Positions 21,276-34,279 of a stretch of DNA of 64,000 nt are shown here, piece after piece (the stretch's first letter is position 1; every line of letters begins with the position of its first letter). The position numbers and the translations under genes were made by a program. Below the pieces are notes generated by a model. It ran no database searches, had not been told where the DNA came from, and saw only the letters and a list, made by a program, of their open reading frames with translations. The stretch spans positions 348,444,862 through 348,508,861 of the forward strand of contig CM019063.1 of NCBI GenBank assembly GCA_009667805.1, read 5' to 3'. This DNA is from Leptobrachium leishanense (taxonomy: Eukaryota > Chordata > Amphibia > Anura > Megophryidae).

Positions 21276-21712
21276 TTGTATATTTTTTCTGCTTTGTGTT
21301 GAATCTGCCTTTGCTGCTTACATGCTATTGATTTCATAGCTATTTTATCTCTGCTGGGCATCCTTAGCCTTCTGCATCCAGTTAGTTCCACCCCTCTGCT
21401 CTGTGTCTTGTTATTAGTTACTTCCTGGTCACATAGCAGCCATTCTATGCTCACTGCTAGACAAATCTAATTTCTTTTTACCTGCATTGCTGTACACTAG
21501 TCAAGATTGTCAGTCTGATCATTAAACTCTTCAACTGGATTCATCTTTCTACGTGTCAGTTTTGCGGAGTTGAAGCTATCTGCTGAACTTCACCGTGTGA
21601 GTACTGGTCAAATACAGACAGCTAGTCTAAAGCACCCACGCCTCACAGCTTTGCTTAGGGAAGCAGAATAAGCCCAATGAAGGGATACTCTTCCCAGTAT
21701 CTCAAAAGAATA
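21276..21712. other. Unassigned DNA
   Basis: Nothing recognised. Confidence 0.4.
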
Positions 21713-22180
21713 AGATAGGGCAACGCTTCTCCGTATGCCCTAAAAAAGTAAATAAAATGAGAAAATGTGGTATGCTTACAGAAAAGAGGGTATGATTCTT
21801 TCCCCCAAGTTTTCTTAGACCTTCAAAAGGAAAGTTGCGCGTAGCGTCTTACATATGCCTTTTTGTTTTTGAGGTATAACACATAGCATAATAGGTTACA
21901 GACCTACACGAATGCATAGTCCGTAACATATTATGCTAGGTGTTACGCCTCTTTAGATACTGCTCCCTGTTGCTTTTACCTGGTTCCAGGTGCTGCCATT
22001 GCCTTTTAGGATAATAAAACGATCGAACCGTGCGATAGAACCACTGTTGACATCGATGCACTGATTAAGCACCAGCAATCGGTTGTCTGGAGTGACCTAA
22101 GAAAACGTGGGGAAAGAATCATACCCTCTTTTCTCATTTTATTTACTTTTTTATGGCATACGGAGAAGCGCTGCCCTATG
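21713..22180. mobile_element. Foldback element with 85-bp arms and structured loop
   Basis: The arm 21717..21812 (TAGGGCAACGCTTCTCCGTA and onward) is the inverse of 22096..22180. The right arm lacks about 20 bp present in the left. Inside lies a second inverted pair, ACACATAGCATAATAGGTTA and its counterpart near 21930..21955. Then comes a loop homologous to 18016..18183. Target duplications were not clear. Confidence 0.7.
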
Positions 22181-22338
22181 TATTTTTGTCTATCCTACAT
22201 CTCTATATATCCAAGGTAAAAAAAACAAAGCACAATAGGCATGTTTGAAAGTTAATACATGTACTGCAAGTATGCAACCAGTAAAAAGATACTTTCCCCT
22301 ACTACACACAGGCCCCGCCATCATTCTAGTCACATCCC

Positions 22339-22400
22339 TAAGGCTGCGATCACCTGAGCGCACACAGTGCGTCCATTGAAACGGATGCACTTTATAATTG
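22339..22400. mobile_element. Harbinger-like MITE fragment
   Basis: TAAGGCTGCGATCACCTGAG followed by GTGCGTCCATTGAAACGGATGC. The latter words recur, inverted, near the right end of 49220..49612. Confidence 0.45.
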
Positions 22401-22489
22401 TGGTTACATCAGTTATGACTGGTGCCAAGAGAACAAAAAAAAATTATTTATAGCATCGGTTAGTTTTCACTGACGTTAAAACGAATTTA

Positions 22490-22758
22490 GGCCAGGGTCA
22501 GACAAGCGCTTTTGAGAGTGGACGGACGTTCCACTCTGATGCCCATCTGGCCATCTCGCTAAGTGCAGTTAGTGCGCTCAGCGCTGCAAAGGCACAATCT
22601 TCCTATGGAGGATCACATTTTGCAGCCCCTTCAACGCACGTCTAGTGTATTGACAGGGAGTCTTTCAGCACATCCGCTGTAGCATGAACAATTCATGCAC
22701 ACGCAACATCATGTTGCCGCCCCCAAAGCATCACGACGCCGGGAGGCATGTCAGACCC
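22490..22758. mobile_element. Harbinger-like MITE, GGCCAGGGTCAGAC group
   Basis: Starts TTA GGCCAGGGTCAGACAAGC and shares GAGAGTGGACG and CATCTGGCCA words with 41452..41745 and 62326..62645. The right end, near TCAGACCCCTAA, is imperfect. Confidence 0.65.
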
Positions 22759-22762
22759 CTAA

Positions 22763-23394
22763 ACTCCCAGCATTGAGTCACAGCTTCTTCCCCTACCGGC
22801 AGGACTCACAAGCAAACAGTGAAGACCCTGTGAGCTTCCCAGCTTGAGCTCTGGTGCCTCTGCATTCACTATGGAGTCTTCCCTGCCAGCTCCATGACCT
22901 GCAATCAGGCAGTTAAGATGCTTTGAGCAAACGCTAAGGACCTGAAGCACGTTCAGTTCTTCAGCAGCTGCTGAATTGTTCCATTGCAGCAGATCAGTTT
23001 GCTGCAGCCGTCTCACTGGACTCTTTGGCTGTGAATATGGAAGCAAAAGGGCGGAGGATTGCTTGATGAAAGGTGCTGTTTCTGCAAAATCCACTTTCGT
23101 CCATTTTATTACCACTTTACTGTTAATCTTTACCATGTTCCAATAAATATTTGCCGTTTTGCTCCACCAAACCTTCCAACTGAACATTTCCTTCTTGGAT
23201 TATTTGTTGCGTGGCCAGCTTTCCTACGTCACACTCAGGCTAACCCCGCAGCACCTCTCGACTTGGCCGCAAGTGCTAAGTTAGCAGTGCTGAAAGCTGA
23301 GCTGCAGAACGGCGTTAAGTGGCAAGTTGCTAATTTAGCACTTGCAGAGGCTGAGCTACTGAACGCGCCTCTGGAATTCCCTTTTGTGAGGAAG
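22763..23394. other. Unassigned DNA left of the solo LTR
   Basis: A 146-codon open frame crosses from here into the LTR (23059..23499) but shows no recognised domain. Short diverged direct repeats (GCTGAGCT and GCTAAGTTAGC words) lie at 23270..23370. Confidence 0.4.
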
Positions 23395-23399
23395 CCTCC

Positions 23400-24180
23400 T
23401 GTCACGTTCCCACGTTCCAACCCTGTCTCCCTGCCCTCTGTATTCCTTATGTCTGTGTTTCCCTGTGCTGCTTTCCCTGACATGCAGCTCAGGGGTTAAG
23501 TTCTTTGCTCGTTGAGCTTCTGCTGGTGATATGGGCTGATTACTCCCCTATTTAAAGTCATGGGCCCATATCACCATGCTCTTGCATCCTGGTTCACTTC
23601 AGCTACAGATTTGTTCCTGAGAGCTCCCTGTTATTCTATCCTAGTGCTTTCTCAGTGTTTCCCCCTTGTCTGAGTTCTAGGTTTCTGATTGACTTCCTGG
23701 TATTGACCCTCTGGCCTGGCTGACGGATTTTCTCTGGTGCTATATCCCCGCTTTGGCTCAAGGTATACGTTTTGGTTTTGACCCCTGGCTTATTCATTGA
23801 CCACTCTTCTGGAAATCCCTAGCGGTTCTGTGCTTATTGAATTATATGTTGTGTATCCCTGTTGACCACGGCTTTTGTATATTGAAGTCCTTCCCTGCAA
23901 GTTGTTGAGTATAACTCCTTCAGGTGTCTGTGTTTTCCCCAGGACTCTGCACGGCTACAAGGTAACCTTTTTCTATTAGTGCAGATTCGGCCACTCTAAG
24001 GACCGATCTATCAGTATAGGGCTCCTTCGGTATAGCCGTGCAGAGGTCCCCAGTGTCTCCTGTGGTTTATTCACATATCCTAGATCATTGTGTCACGCAT
24101 CTCTGCATATAGCGGCTTTTCCTCATACCTGGGCCCTACTTGGCGCATGCCGGGTACCGCCATAGTGGCTGAACGTGACA
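23400..24180. mobile_element. Solo LTR of an LTR retrotransposon
   Basis: It begins TGTCACGTTC and ends GAACGTGACA, a perfect 10-bp inverted terminal repeat starting TG and ending CA. It is flanked by the 5-bp duplication CCTCC (23395..23399 and 24181..24185). There are no internal coding sequences, so this is the product of recombination between two LTRs. Length (781 bp), 5-bp duplication and TGTCACG-type ends fit Ty3/Gypsy, but that assignment is inferred. Orientation was not determined. Confidence 0.85.
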
Positions 24181-24185
24181 CCTCC

Positions 24186-24831
24186 AGTCTGGAATCAGTT
24201 GTCGGGTGGTATCCTAGAAGGTCTCCGTATTAGCCGATCCTGGATTGGAGGCCTGAAAAATCGAATTCAGGACATCCCTAGTACAAACTGAAAAAGGATC
24301 ACATTTTATGTTCAAAACATCATTAATATTCTGAAATAGAAATGGGTACAAAACTCAAATTTTTGTTTTCCCATGAAGATGAAGCGATCCTAAATGTGGT
24401 ACCATAAAAGGTTTAGTATTTAGTGAACTACTCCTATGGTGTTTATGCCGCTTGTGATATGGTGACATTTTTCCATATTTCAGTGGATGTTCAAATTACA
24501 GCTAGTCTTAAAAAGGAAGGTCTGCGGGGGGGGGGGGGAGGAGAAATGGGACTGATGCCCACTTTTCATTTGAGAGTATCTTTACGAAAGCCAGTCTCCT
24601 AAAAACGCAATTTCTGCCAACTAGCAAAAGTGTAAAACAAACACTACACTTGTGAATGTTTAAACTGGCATATCTTTCCATACCATTTTGGTGATAAATC
24701 TGTCTCCACTGTCTTCAAAGAGAATTCAAGAGTGTGTAATTTATTTGGAACAAAAAAAATAATTAAATCAGTAGAAAGACTACACTGGAAAATAAAGTTA
24801 AGGGAAAAACAGATTGGGGAAGGGAGAAGAG
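24186..24831. other. Unassigned DNA
   Basis: Nothing recognised beyond a G run near 24527. Confidence 0.4.
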
Positions 24832-26451
<1,620 letters not shown>

Positions 26452-26926
26452 TATGCAAAAAAAGATGAAGTCTGAGGATGTGGGAGAGACATGGAAGAAC
26501 ATAAAGAGGAAAACCTGATTAATGCTTTTATTTTATCTCCCATTACATTTGTCTTCCTTTTTTGGTATTCTACGTAGAATGAGGTGATTTACTACTTACA
26601 TAATTAGCCACAGACTCTTGAGTTCAAGAAATGCTATTATCCATGTACTTTGATCACTGCCTTTAATCTGTCCCTGGCCAGAGGGATTGTGAGTTCACTG
26701 TACAGAGGATGCTGATAAACCGTGCTGATCTGCCAGCATTGATGTCAGAATTAGAGAAGGCCTAATAAACTTTCAAGCTGGATACACAGGTTCTTCTCTC
26801 GCTCACAACACAAAAAAAAAAGTAATTCATGATGCAAGTTGAAAAGTCAAATCTGACTAGGGGCTGATAAAATACAACGCCAGTCGGTGGTAAGAAATAA
26901 TAAAAAAAATACATCTGGGTATAGAG
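26452..26926. other. Unassigned DNA
   Basis: Nothing recognised. Confidence 0.4.
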
Positions 26927-27056
26927 TAGGGCCTAAACAACTAATCGATTCGTTGTCGATTAAGCAATAATGAGAATAATTGACAAACTTTATAACCTCT
27001 GACTGCTTCGGAGCTGATGGCAGAAGAAGTGCCGCTGCTTTACTCTGTGTGATTTA

Positions 27057-27473
27057 GGCTAGGGTCAAACTAAAGCATTTTTACACGCGAACGTCAAAAA
27101 GTGCGTCCGAATGCATTGACGTATTTTTTCACGGAATGCGTGAAAACGGTCATACGATGCGCAATTTTTGTGCATGATTTTTTACGGATCCAAATCAGGA
27201 AACTTTGGGTGTCTGGACGTTATGTTGGACGGACATGAGCAGCGTCTGACGTCTCCTAATCACGCACACACGCCGCTAGCAGACGCAGCGCACTCTGTAC
27301 GTCAGTACTAGCGGTTCTGTGTTCCCGAAATAATGCTTTCAATTTCCACTTGCGTTGCGCGGCCGGACTTTTGTGCGGCCGTACTTCGTATATTGGCCGT
27401 CATTTGCTGCTACTGCGGCCGTAATTAAGTGCGCCAGAACGCACGTTAAAAGTGCGCTGGTCTGACCCCAGCC
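27057..27473. mobile_element. Harbinger-like MITE, GGCTAGGGTCA group, copy 4
   Basis: Flanked by TTA at 27054..27056 and 27474..27476. The paralogous F5 copy has the single TTA unfilled at 46236..46238, so both boundaries and the 3-bp duplication are confirmed. Confidence 0.85.
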
Positions 27474-27747
27474 TTAGTTCCAAGGTTATGTCAGACATTA
27501 AAAGTTTGTTTTTATTCATTTGACAACTGTAGCAATGCTATAACACAGACCCTTGGATACTTCCTCTGGGAATGGGCACTGTATCGCTGGTGTTTTATAC
27601 TTACCTCGGAGCTGGAGTCCTGTGTCACCACCCCAACATCCCCTCTTTAGTCTGGAGCTGCCATTTTCTCCCTTTCGTCTGGTCCCTTCCCACAAACTCC
27701 CTCCCACACTCAGGTCCGGCCTTTTGCCCAAACTCACTACCTCTAAA

Positions 27748-28136
27748 AGGCCTGTGTCAGATGAACGCAGTGATCACGTCCGTGTTGCTGCCCATTTTAA
27801 CTTCCGTCATAGCATAAAATTATGATCAAGAGACCCACACACGAAGTACGTCCGCACAGAAGTGTGGACGCACAACGCACGTGGCACCGGATGCAATTTA
27901 GGCAAGAACGTCAAACCGCTAGGACGGACGCACAGAGTGCGCCATGTCTGCGTAGCTTTGTGTGTGAGTGATGGAACACAGACGGACTGCATTTTTGACG
28001 GACAAAATGTTTTTTTCATATATTGTATCAATTTTTTTTCCCATCTACAGTCAAAAAAACAGACCGTGTGGTGTCTACAGTATCAGTCAGAAAGTACGTC
28101 AGTTGTGCTCAGAATGTGTTTGTCTGACATTAGCCT
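27748..28136. mobile_element. Harbinger-like MITE, second group (TGTCAGATGAACGCAGTGATC)
   Basis: Shares TAGCATAAAATTATGATCAA, CACACGAAGTACGTCCGCAC and TAGCTTTGTGTGTGAGTG words with 47754..48191 and 59187..59596. It ends CTGACATTAGCC TAA. The matching position of the F5 copy near 47068 has no insert. Confidence 0.75.
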
Positions 28137-28350
28137 AATACTCCGGTCAAGTCACTTGCCCACACTCCCTTTTGTTCTTGAGATGATTTTAAAAAGGGAC
28201 ACCTCGCAGCCTGACCACTTTAATACGCTAAAGTGGTCAGGGTGTGTAGAGTGCCCCATGCGCACACGTCTGAGCACTCGTAGCAGCGTTCGTTTGGGGA
28301 GAAAGCAGAAGAGATGGGATTAAGCTGCGCATGCAACATTTTAATTTCAG

Positions 28351-28375
28351 AAATATATATATATATATATATATA
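28351..28375. repeat. (TA)n microsatellite
   Basis: Uninterrupted alternating A and T. Confidence 0.9.
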
Positions 28376-30512
28376 AACAAAAAGGGAGATAAAAAGTCTC
28401 CACACCATAATAAGTGTGTTTATTATTGCAGAAGCCACTTGCACATCACAGCAATTCGAAGAATTGCATCCCAGAGCTCATGTGCCACATTCCCCATATG
28501 CAGAAAGGAATTCTGGGTAGGATATGCAAACGACATCTGTCTCACTTTTATGCATCCTGGGTCTGTTGTTACACAGATCGCTAAAATCAATGCTATGCCA
28601 CACTGTGGCTTTGTAGCAGAGATAAGGTTTATGCAACTGGTCAAAGCCACATACATATGTATTGTTCCGAAATTAAAATTTTGGAACGAAACCGAAAATG
28701 ACTTTTCCCCATCAATTTATTTTAAGATATTAAGGTTTTTTGTATAACTGTATTAATACTAGACTTTATTCTATTAATATCATAAATTTAAATTAATCCA
28801 CATTAAAAATTTTAAGTTTTTTTTGGTGGAGTTATGTTGCATCTAGTGCATACATTCATGTGTAAAATGTTTAGAGACACACACACATTTTATAGTTGCA
28901 GAAGACATTTACACATCCCAGCAATTCAGAGAACTCTGCAACTATAAACTTTATTTGTTGTGTGGAGGCTTTTAATCAAATTTTTTTGCCCTCCAACACA
29001 ATTTAAAGGAGTACATATGTATCTATAATGGCTCAGATGGAGCCAAAAACATCAGTCTGTTCCTCTTTATTATTTCTTTAAAATGCAGAAAAACAAAGCA
29101 TTATAAAGGGCCTTTAAGATGCAAAGGGAAAAAAACCACTGCAAAATGAATGCATATACAGTACGTTCCATTAACTTTTTGGAGGCATGGATGTAAGCTC
29201 CCACATTAAACCCCCCTCTTGTTCTCAGAGCAGACACCTCTGGCAGGAGGTCAGTGATAAATCACTTGTTCCTTGTCACTGAGTGGCCAGAGGTTACTGC
29301 TTGCTTGGATCATGCAGTTAACCCTTTGTGTGCATAAATAAATGTGTAGCAGCTCTTGCCTCTCTCCAATTACAATTATCTCCAGCTAAGCAGCATTGAA
29401 AGAGTGCTCGCCCAGGGTCAGCAGGGATCATCAATATTCAGCTGACTTTTTCGTCTGGTGTTTTGCTTTCGGGCCGAAACCGATAACCCCATTATCTGCA
29501 GAATCTAATCGGTGGCCGAAATTGAGGTGCATCCCTGAACCATGTGCAATATATAAAACAATTCCATATTAGTGTAACACATGGTAGAAGAAAAGCAGCT
29601 GTAAATGATGTGTTAACTTTTAATTTTATGCATTTTAACCATCTCAGAACAAAAAGCTTTATGCAAAATTCCCATTTTACTTCACGCATAAGCGTTAATT
29701 AGGCTTCCCATGTCTCAAATGTTATATTTTTACAACAAAAAGCTATTGGAAGCGACAAAACTGTTAGAACATGGATAAGTGCCAAGGTCTCTGATGAGGA
29801 TTTTTTTTACTGCGCAATTACAGAATGATTACAAATGTACATTTTACCTTGAAAGGAAAACTCCTGCACAATAACATTAACTCTGGTCTTTTTCTAGGGC
29901 GCGCAATCTCTTGCCAGGAAACTCCGAAGATTTCATGTCACTAAAATGATTGGTTTTGTTTTTCTAACAGGCTTCTAGGGGACACTTATAGAAAATTGTA
30001 AGAGAAATCAATAACTGGTTTCCATGGGGATTATTACAAGTTTTTAGACCTCTTATGGATATAAAGACAAGCAAAATGTTGACAAATTTTACAAAACAGA
30101 CACTAAACTTTAAAGGTCGCCTGCCAAGCGAATGCCCCAGTATACAAAAATCAAATAATGATTTTACAGTCTGTAAGCAATTAGATTTTTTAAAATATTC
30201 TTTTAAATATTGGGCACTGCCGTTAAGGCTACAAACAGAGCTCCTAATTGCCATAACACAGGGTCCAACCAGCATAATGTATTTTGTACAGTAGTTTTAA
30301 TTTCCATGTAGATATGAAATTAATGAGCTTTTTGGTTTCATTTAAATAAAAAAAAAACATGGTTATATATCTGCAGATGTTTTAGTTATAATCCTCAAAA
30401 GCGTTATTTGGTATATTCCCCCCCCCCATAAATCACTTTTGAATAAATAGCACAAACAGGCGAACATTTTATTCCATGACAAAACTTTAGTACATTTAGC
30501 AGAAGTCACCAC
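28376..30512. other. Unassigned DNA with a hAT-like end at 29440..29536
   Basis: CCGAAACCGATAACCCCATT through TCGGTGGCCGAAATTGAGGTGCATCCCTG near 29470..29536 looks like the right end of a hAT whose left arm may be the CCGAAATTAAAATTTTGG stretch at about 28667. No matching duplication was found. The rest shows no genes. Confidence 0.4.
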
Positions 30513-30830
30513 TTAACCTCCCTGGCGGTCCGATGCTGACATATTTTAGATGTCAGAATCGGTACAATTCATCTGGCCCCCTAGCGGTATTCGTGTGGCT
30601 CAGGGTTAACTTTCAATGCTGAAAGCGGTAACACCGAGCCACACTCTGGCTGATACTTACATGTCCCTGCGCTCCCTCACTGTCGCCCGCAGTCACACTG
30701 CAGCCGATCGCGATGTCACACTTCCTGGTCCACTCCTCGCAAGAAGGAAACCTGGTAGTGTGACATTGTCATCGGCTGGAGGAGAATGCAGAGGTCAGCG
30801 AGGGAGCGCAGGACATGTAACGATTCTGCA
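30513..30830. mobile_element. TTAA-type element, left part with GC palindrome
   Basis: Starts TTAACCTCCCTGGCGGTCCG. The palindrome arms ACATGTCCCTGCGCTCCCTC and GAGGGAGCGCAGGACATGT lie at about 30660..30679 and 30799..30819. A minus-strand GTAAGTAT (30653..30660) sits at the outer edge of the left arm, pointing away from the palindrome. The right terminus is not identified. Confidence 0.5.
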
Positions 30831-31564
30831 ATTGTCCTTGTAGGATATACAAGTACGGATCCAGAGATCCAAAGGACCCCTGCATCGCCTGTGGAATTCC
30901 CCTGCCAGTCATGGGGAGTCCCAGTTTGTGACATCATCCCGCAGCCTGGGGGCTGCACCACAGAGCGGGCTGGGCTGAAGCCCCTGCTCGAAGCCAGATA
31001 GACGGCACAGAGCAGGGACACAAGTGGACTGGCATGGAGCGTCCTCCACGATGAGGGAATCCCCAGGATGCGTCAGGCATTTCCAAACAGTGCAGAGGCC
31101 TTCAGGATACCAGAAGCACTTGGTGCTCAGCACACGTGCGTGCTGAGCAGCCAAAGCTTCAGTATCCACACGGAAACCCTGCTGCTTACCCACAGCAGGG
31201 CTAAAAAGGTTATATAAAAATAAATTTAAAAAAACTGCCTGGCACCCGGAACTGCCAGTCCCATGAGTTGGGCGATATGAATTGTGCGTCTGTGTGTGTA
31301 TTCCAAACTTCACCAAGGGACCCGCAGCCAGAATATCCACTTCTTACTGCTACGGTGCTGACAGCCTCTGTAGAAGTGCAGCTAATAAGGAAAGCATGCA
31401 CTCGTGGAGTCCTTTTAATAGTAATTTATTGTAGTAACAAAAGAGCAACGTCTCGGTACTAAAGGTCTTTTTTCCCCCAAGACATTTCCAACTTTTTTTA
31501 GTGTTTATTATATACATATGTATAAATTTGTAAGTTGCAATATAAACTTTGTCCGACTTATATA
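30831..31564. other. Unassigned, GC-moderate DNA
   Basis: May be the right part of the TTAA element starting at 30513. Open frames of up to 143 codons on the minus strand have no recognisable domain. Confidence 0.35.
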
Positions 31565-31865
31565 CTCTATGGCAGGGGTGGGCATTTGTTTTGGGGCGGG
31601 GGCCACTTTGTGGGAGTGGAGGTTAGCGGAGGGCCACACCTTTTAAAATGATGAAATAGTAGTGGTTTTATTAAATCTATTTATTGTGATAATTTCATAT
31701 TATCTATAGCTGCAAGCACATTTAATTTTAAACCAGTTTAAATGAGACAAACGTATCCTATCACACTTTTCTAAAAAAAAAAAAAGAAAAAAAAAAATTG
31801 AAAATCGGGAGTGAGATTGCTTGTTGAGATTCTCATCACAGCCTGCAAGTGTTATATATATATGT

Positions 31866-32245
31866 ATATATTGCCCCCAGCTCAAATGGATATATATTGC
31901 GCCCAGTTCACATGGATATATAGATATATATTTTTATTTTTTGAGAAAGGATTTTACCAGGAAGGATAGAGATTTCTCTCGTTTTCAAGTATGTCCTAGG
32001 TGGCGAGTATGTACCGTTAGGTGTCTTGCCAAGGACACTTACTGGAGAGGTGCTCGTCGGGATCGAACCCATGACTCCACAGGCTCTCTCCACGCAGAGC
32101 AGTGATATTGCCCCCAGCTCACATGGGTATATATTTCTCCCAGCTCATATGGGTGTATATTGCTCAGGGCCCCAGCTCACATGGATATTATTGCCCCCAG
32201 GCAGCTCACATGGGTATATTTGCCCCCAGCTCTCACCTCTGCTGT
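31866..32245. repeat. Degenerate minisatellite of hAT F2, split by a SINE
   Basis: Units of the type GCCCCCAGCTCACATGGGTAT, variable in length, lie on both sides of the SINE at 31935..32103. The core matches the F1 and F3 minisatellites. Confidence 0.8.
31935..32103 (-). mobile_element. tRNA-derived SINE
   Basis: On the minus strand a box B-like GGGTTCGATCCCGACGAGC (about 32054..32072) is followed by a tRNA-unrelated body and the tail CATACTTGAAAACGAGAG, CTTCCTGGTAAAATCC, then A-rich sequence near 31940. A box A could not be placed with confidence. The tail recurs at 16671 and 49366. Transcription would be by RNA polymerase III, with mobilisation by a partner LINE. Confidence 0.65.
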
Positions 32246-32267
32246 GGCCCCAGGCTCCGCGTCCGCC

Positions 32268-32449
32268 GGCGTTCTTCTACTCCCGAGGAGAGCGGCCGCT
32301 GGCATGCACCTTTGCCGCTCGCTGGGGATGGGAACCACCTGACCAGCCGCGTTCTCGCGAGATCGCACGCTGGTCAGGTGGTTCCCATCCCAGGCGAGCA
32401 GCCAAGCTACATGCCAGCAGCCGCTCGCCTCGGGGAGTAGAAGAACGCC
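32268..32449. repeat. GC-rich palindrome of hAT F2
   Basis: The arms GGCGTTCTTCTACTCCCGAG and the complement ending at 32449 meet at TCGCGAGATCGC. GGTTCCCATCC and its complement lie in mid-arm. A minus-strand AGGTGAGA motif sits just outside the left arm at about 32233..32240. Confidence 0.85.
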
Positions 32450-32635
32450 CCTGTCTCCAGCCAGCTGATGGGGTTCACTACGGACGTCTGCGCATGAACT
32501 GTCCTAGTGGAAAATACGAGACGAATCTTCGGTCGCACACGGGAAGGAAATCTCGGTTCAAGGCGGATTTTTTTGACTGTCTTGGCATGCCACAAAAAAC
32601 TGGTGGGCTGCAGTTTGCCCACCCCTGTTCTATGG

Positions 32636-33412
32636 TGGATACATTATTGCTTAAACATTCATGTTTGTTACCTGTTGAGGAGGCTTGGATATACAAAGAG
32701 AAGAGAACAAGGGTTTCCCTGTGAATAACCGAGAAATTATGTTGTCATGTTTTCGAACTCTGGTGAAAAGAAGTGTTCTTACAGGACACTTCATTTCTAG
32801 ACCTGATGGATACATGGCAGAGCCACCGGAATGAAGACAATAAAAAAAAAATACAACTGTGTTTAAGATCAAGGAGTCATGCATTTAAGCGGCAGGTGTT
32901 AAACACCTTTTAGATTTTGTTAGTAACTAAATCAAGAGTGTCATAACATGTATATAATTTCAGTGGCTTAAGCTGAAGCTTAGCAAAAAGTTTATATTAA
33001 AAAAGCCTATAGTATCTAAGATGTCACTTTCAAATAAGACGCATGAACATCACCTTTATTGGTTGGTTGCGTTGGAACATAATTTTATGGTGTGGGTCAC
33101 GTTATAAAAAAAAAACAGTTTGAGGTTACAGACTTGACACACTGAACATGCAAAGAGAGTCAAAAAGCATTTACGTTCGCTTTATATTCTTTGTATTATA
33201 TGGAGTATTTAATAGAAACTGCCACAAATGTGAAATTTGTGTCACAGATTTTGTTTTTAAAACTAAAATATGTACAGATGTGAGATTTCTGCCAATTTCG
33301 CGTAAAACGCCTTAATTATACATTTATATATACATATGCATTCCCAGCCAGATTTAAAGCCATGCCCTCTATTCCAGCTCAGTGGGTAATATTTAGCAGG
33401 GACAAAACATCA
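32636..33412. other. Unassigned AT-rich DNA
   Basis: Nothing recognised. Confidence 0.4.
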
Positions 33413-33415
33413 TAA

Positions 33416-33702
33416 GGGGTTATTCACTAAGCTCCGAATTGGCCCCAATTGCACCAAACGTTGAATTTCATCGCAGGTGTAATTTCGGATTAGTTAATCA
33501 AGTCACCATGTGGTCAATTCGCCAAATTGACAGCGAAATACGATGCAATTCACCAGCACCGAACTTGTCCACGTAAAAGAAGATCTTGTCTTCTAGTCAC
33601 AGACCGCTGAATTGCACTGAAATTCTGCCAAAATACCCTGATTTCCAGTACAACAGGTCTGACAGGTGAATCCCATAGGTGTCAATGTAAAAAAGGAATA
33701 TA

Positions 33703-33733
<31 letters not shown>

Positions 33734-33996
33734 GGCCACTTTTTTGAAAAACTTTTTTTTTTTTAAAACCGTTTGCAACTCCTATCAGGTAAGCATGAGA
33801 CTTTTTTTCCCAGTTTGGTGGCATTCTCCATTGCCAATTCAGCGGTTATCGGTGCAATTTGGCAGTTTCTGTTGACGTCTGATAAGCTGCAAGTCCAATT
33901 TCAGCAAAGTACGGTGACTATTTGCTAGTGAATTAACCAGATTTTCTGTGAGCCAAAGTGCAATTGCACGCAATTTCGGTGCTTTGTGAATAAACC
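33416..33996. mobile_element. TWA-flanked inverted-repeat element (GGGGTTATTCAC), copy 1
   Basis: TAA GGGGTTATTCACTAAGC at the left and GCTTTGTGAATAAACC TTA at the right. The arms continue with GAATTGCACTG and AATTTCGG-type inverted words; the centre has a long T/A run (33703..33775). A 3-bp TWA target again suggests Harbinger. A second copy is at 41768..42316. Confidence 0.65.
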
Positions 33997-34107
33997 TTAT
34001 AGCAGGGCTTGACAAATCCAGGAGCCTGGTAGCCACTGGCTCCTAAATTTCCAGTTTATTTAACACCAATTGGCTTCAATTTTTTCTTCTGTCACCTACA
34101 TTTAATG

Positions 34108-34109
<2 letters not shown>

Positions 34110-34183
<74 letters not shown>
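34110..34183. repeat. (TG)n microsatellite, about 37 units
   Basis: Uninterrupted dinucleotide run inside hAT F4. Confidence 0.97.
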
Positions 34184-34188
<5 letters not shown>

Positions 34189-34279
34189 GGGTGTCCAATG
34201 ACAACAGAGCATAAAAAAAAAAAGTAAACAATATCACGTCACAATGTACAGATGTTAAAGAATATGATAAGATATCTAT

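Larger units (their letters stand above)
26927..28350 (+). mobile_element. hAT family F5 copy with two nested MITEs, right end lost
   Basis: It starts TAGGGCCTAAACAACTAATC and then follows the F5 copies at 46045 and 46767 (GCTTCGGAGCTGAT, GTTATGTCAGACAT, CTGTGTCACCACC, TGGTCTGGAGCTGCC type words). Harbinger-like MITEs occupy 27057..27473 and 27748..28136. The right part fades into a TA microsatellite at 28350. A minus-strand GTAAGTAT lies at 27597..27604. Confidence 0.75.
31573..32627 (+). mobile_element. hAT family F2, complete non-autonomous element (1055 bp)
   Basis: It begins CAGGGGTGGGCATTTGTTTT and ends GCAGTTTGCCCACCCCTG. The duplications CTCTATGG (31565..31572) and TTCTATGG (32628..32635) differ at one base. 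Inside: AT-rich arm, a degenerate minisatellite interrupted by a SINE, a GC-rich palindrome, right arm. No transposase. Confidence 0.88.

Noticed and set aside
23059..23499. 146-codon frame next to the solo LTR
   Set aside because: It crosses the LTR boundary and shows no gag, pol or host motif.
32054..32072. A functional tRNA gene on the minus strand
   Set aside because: Only a box B-like sequence is present. No cloverleaf could be drawn and the tail is that of a SINE.
32026..32724. 232-codon plus-strand frame
   Set aside because: Runs across a SINE, a minisatellite, a palindrome and the end of hAT F2. A chance frame over several elements.
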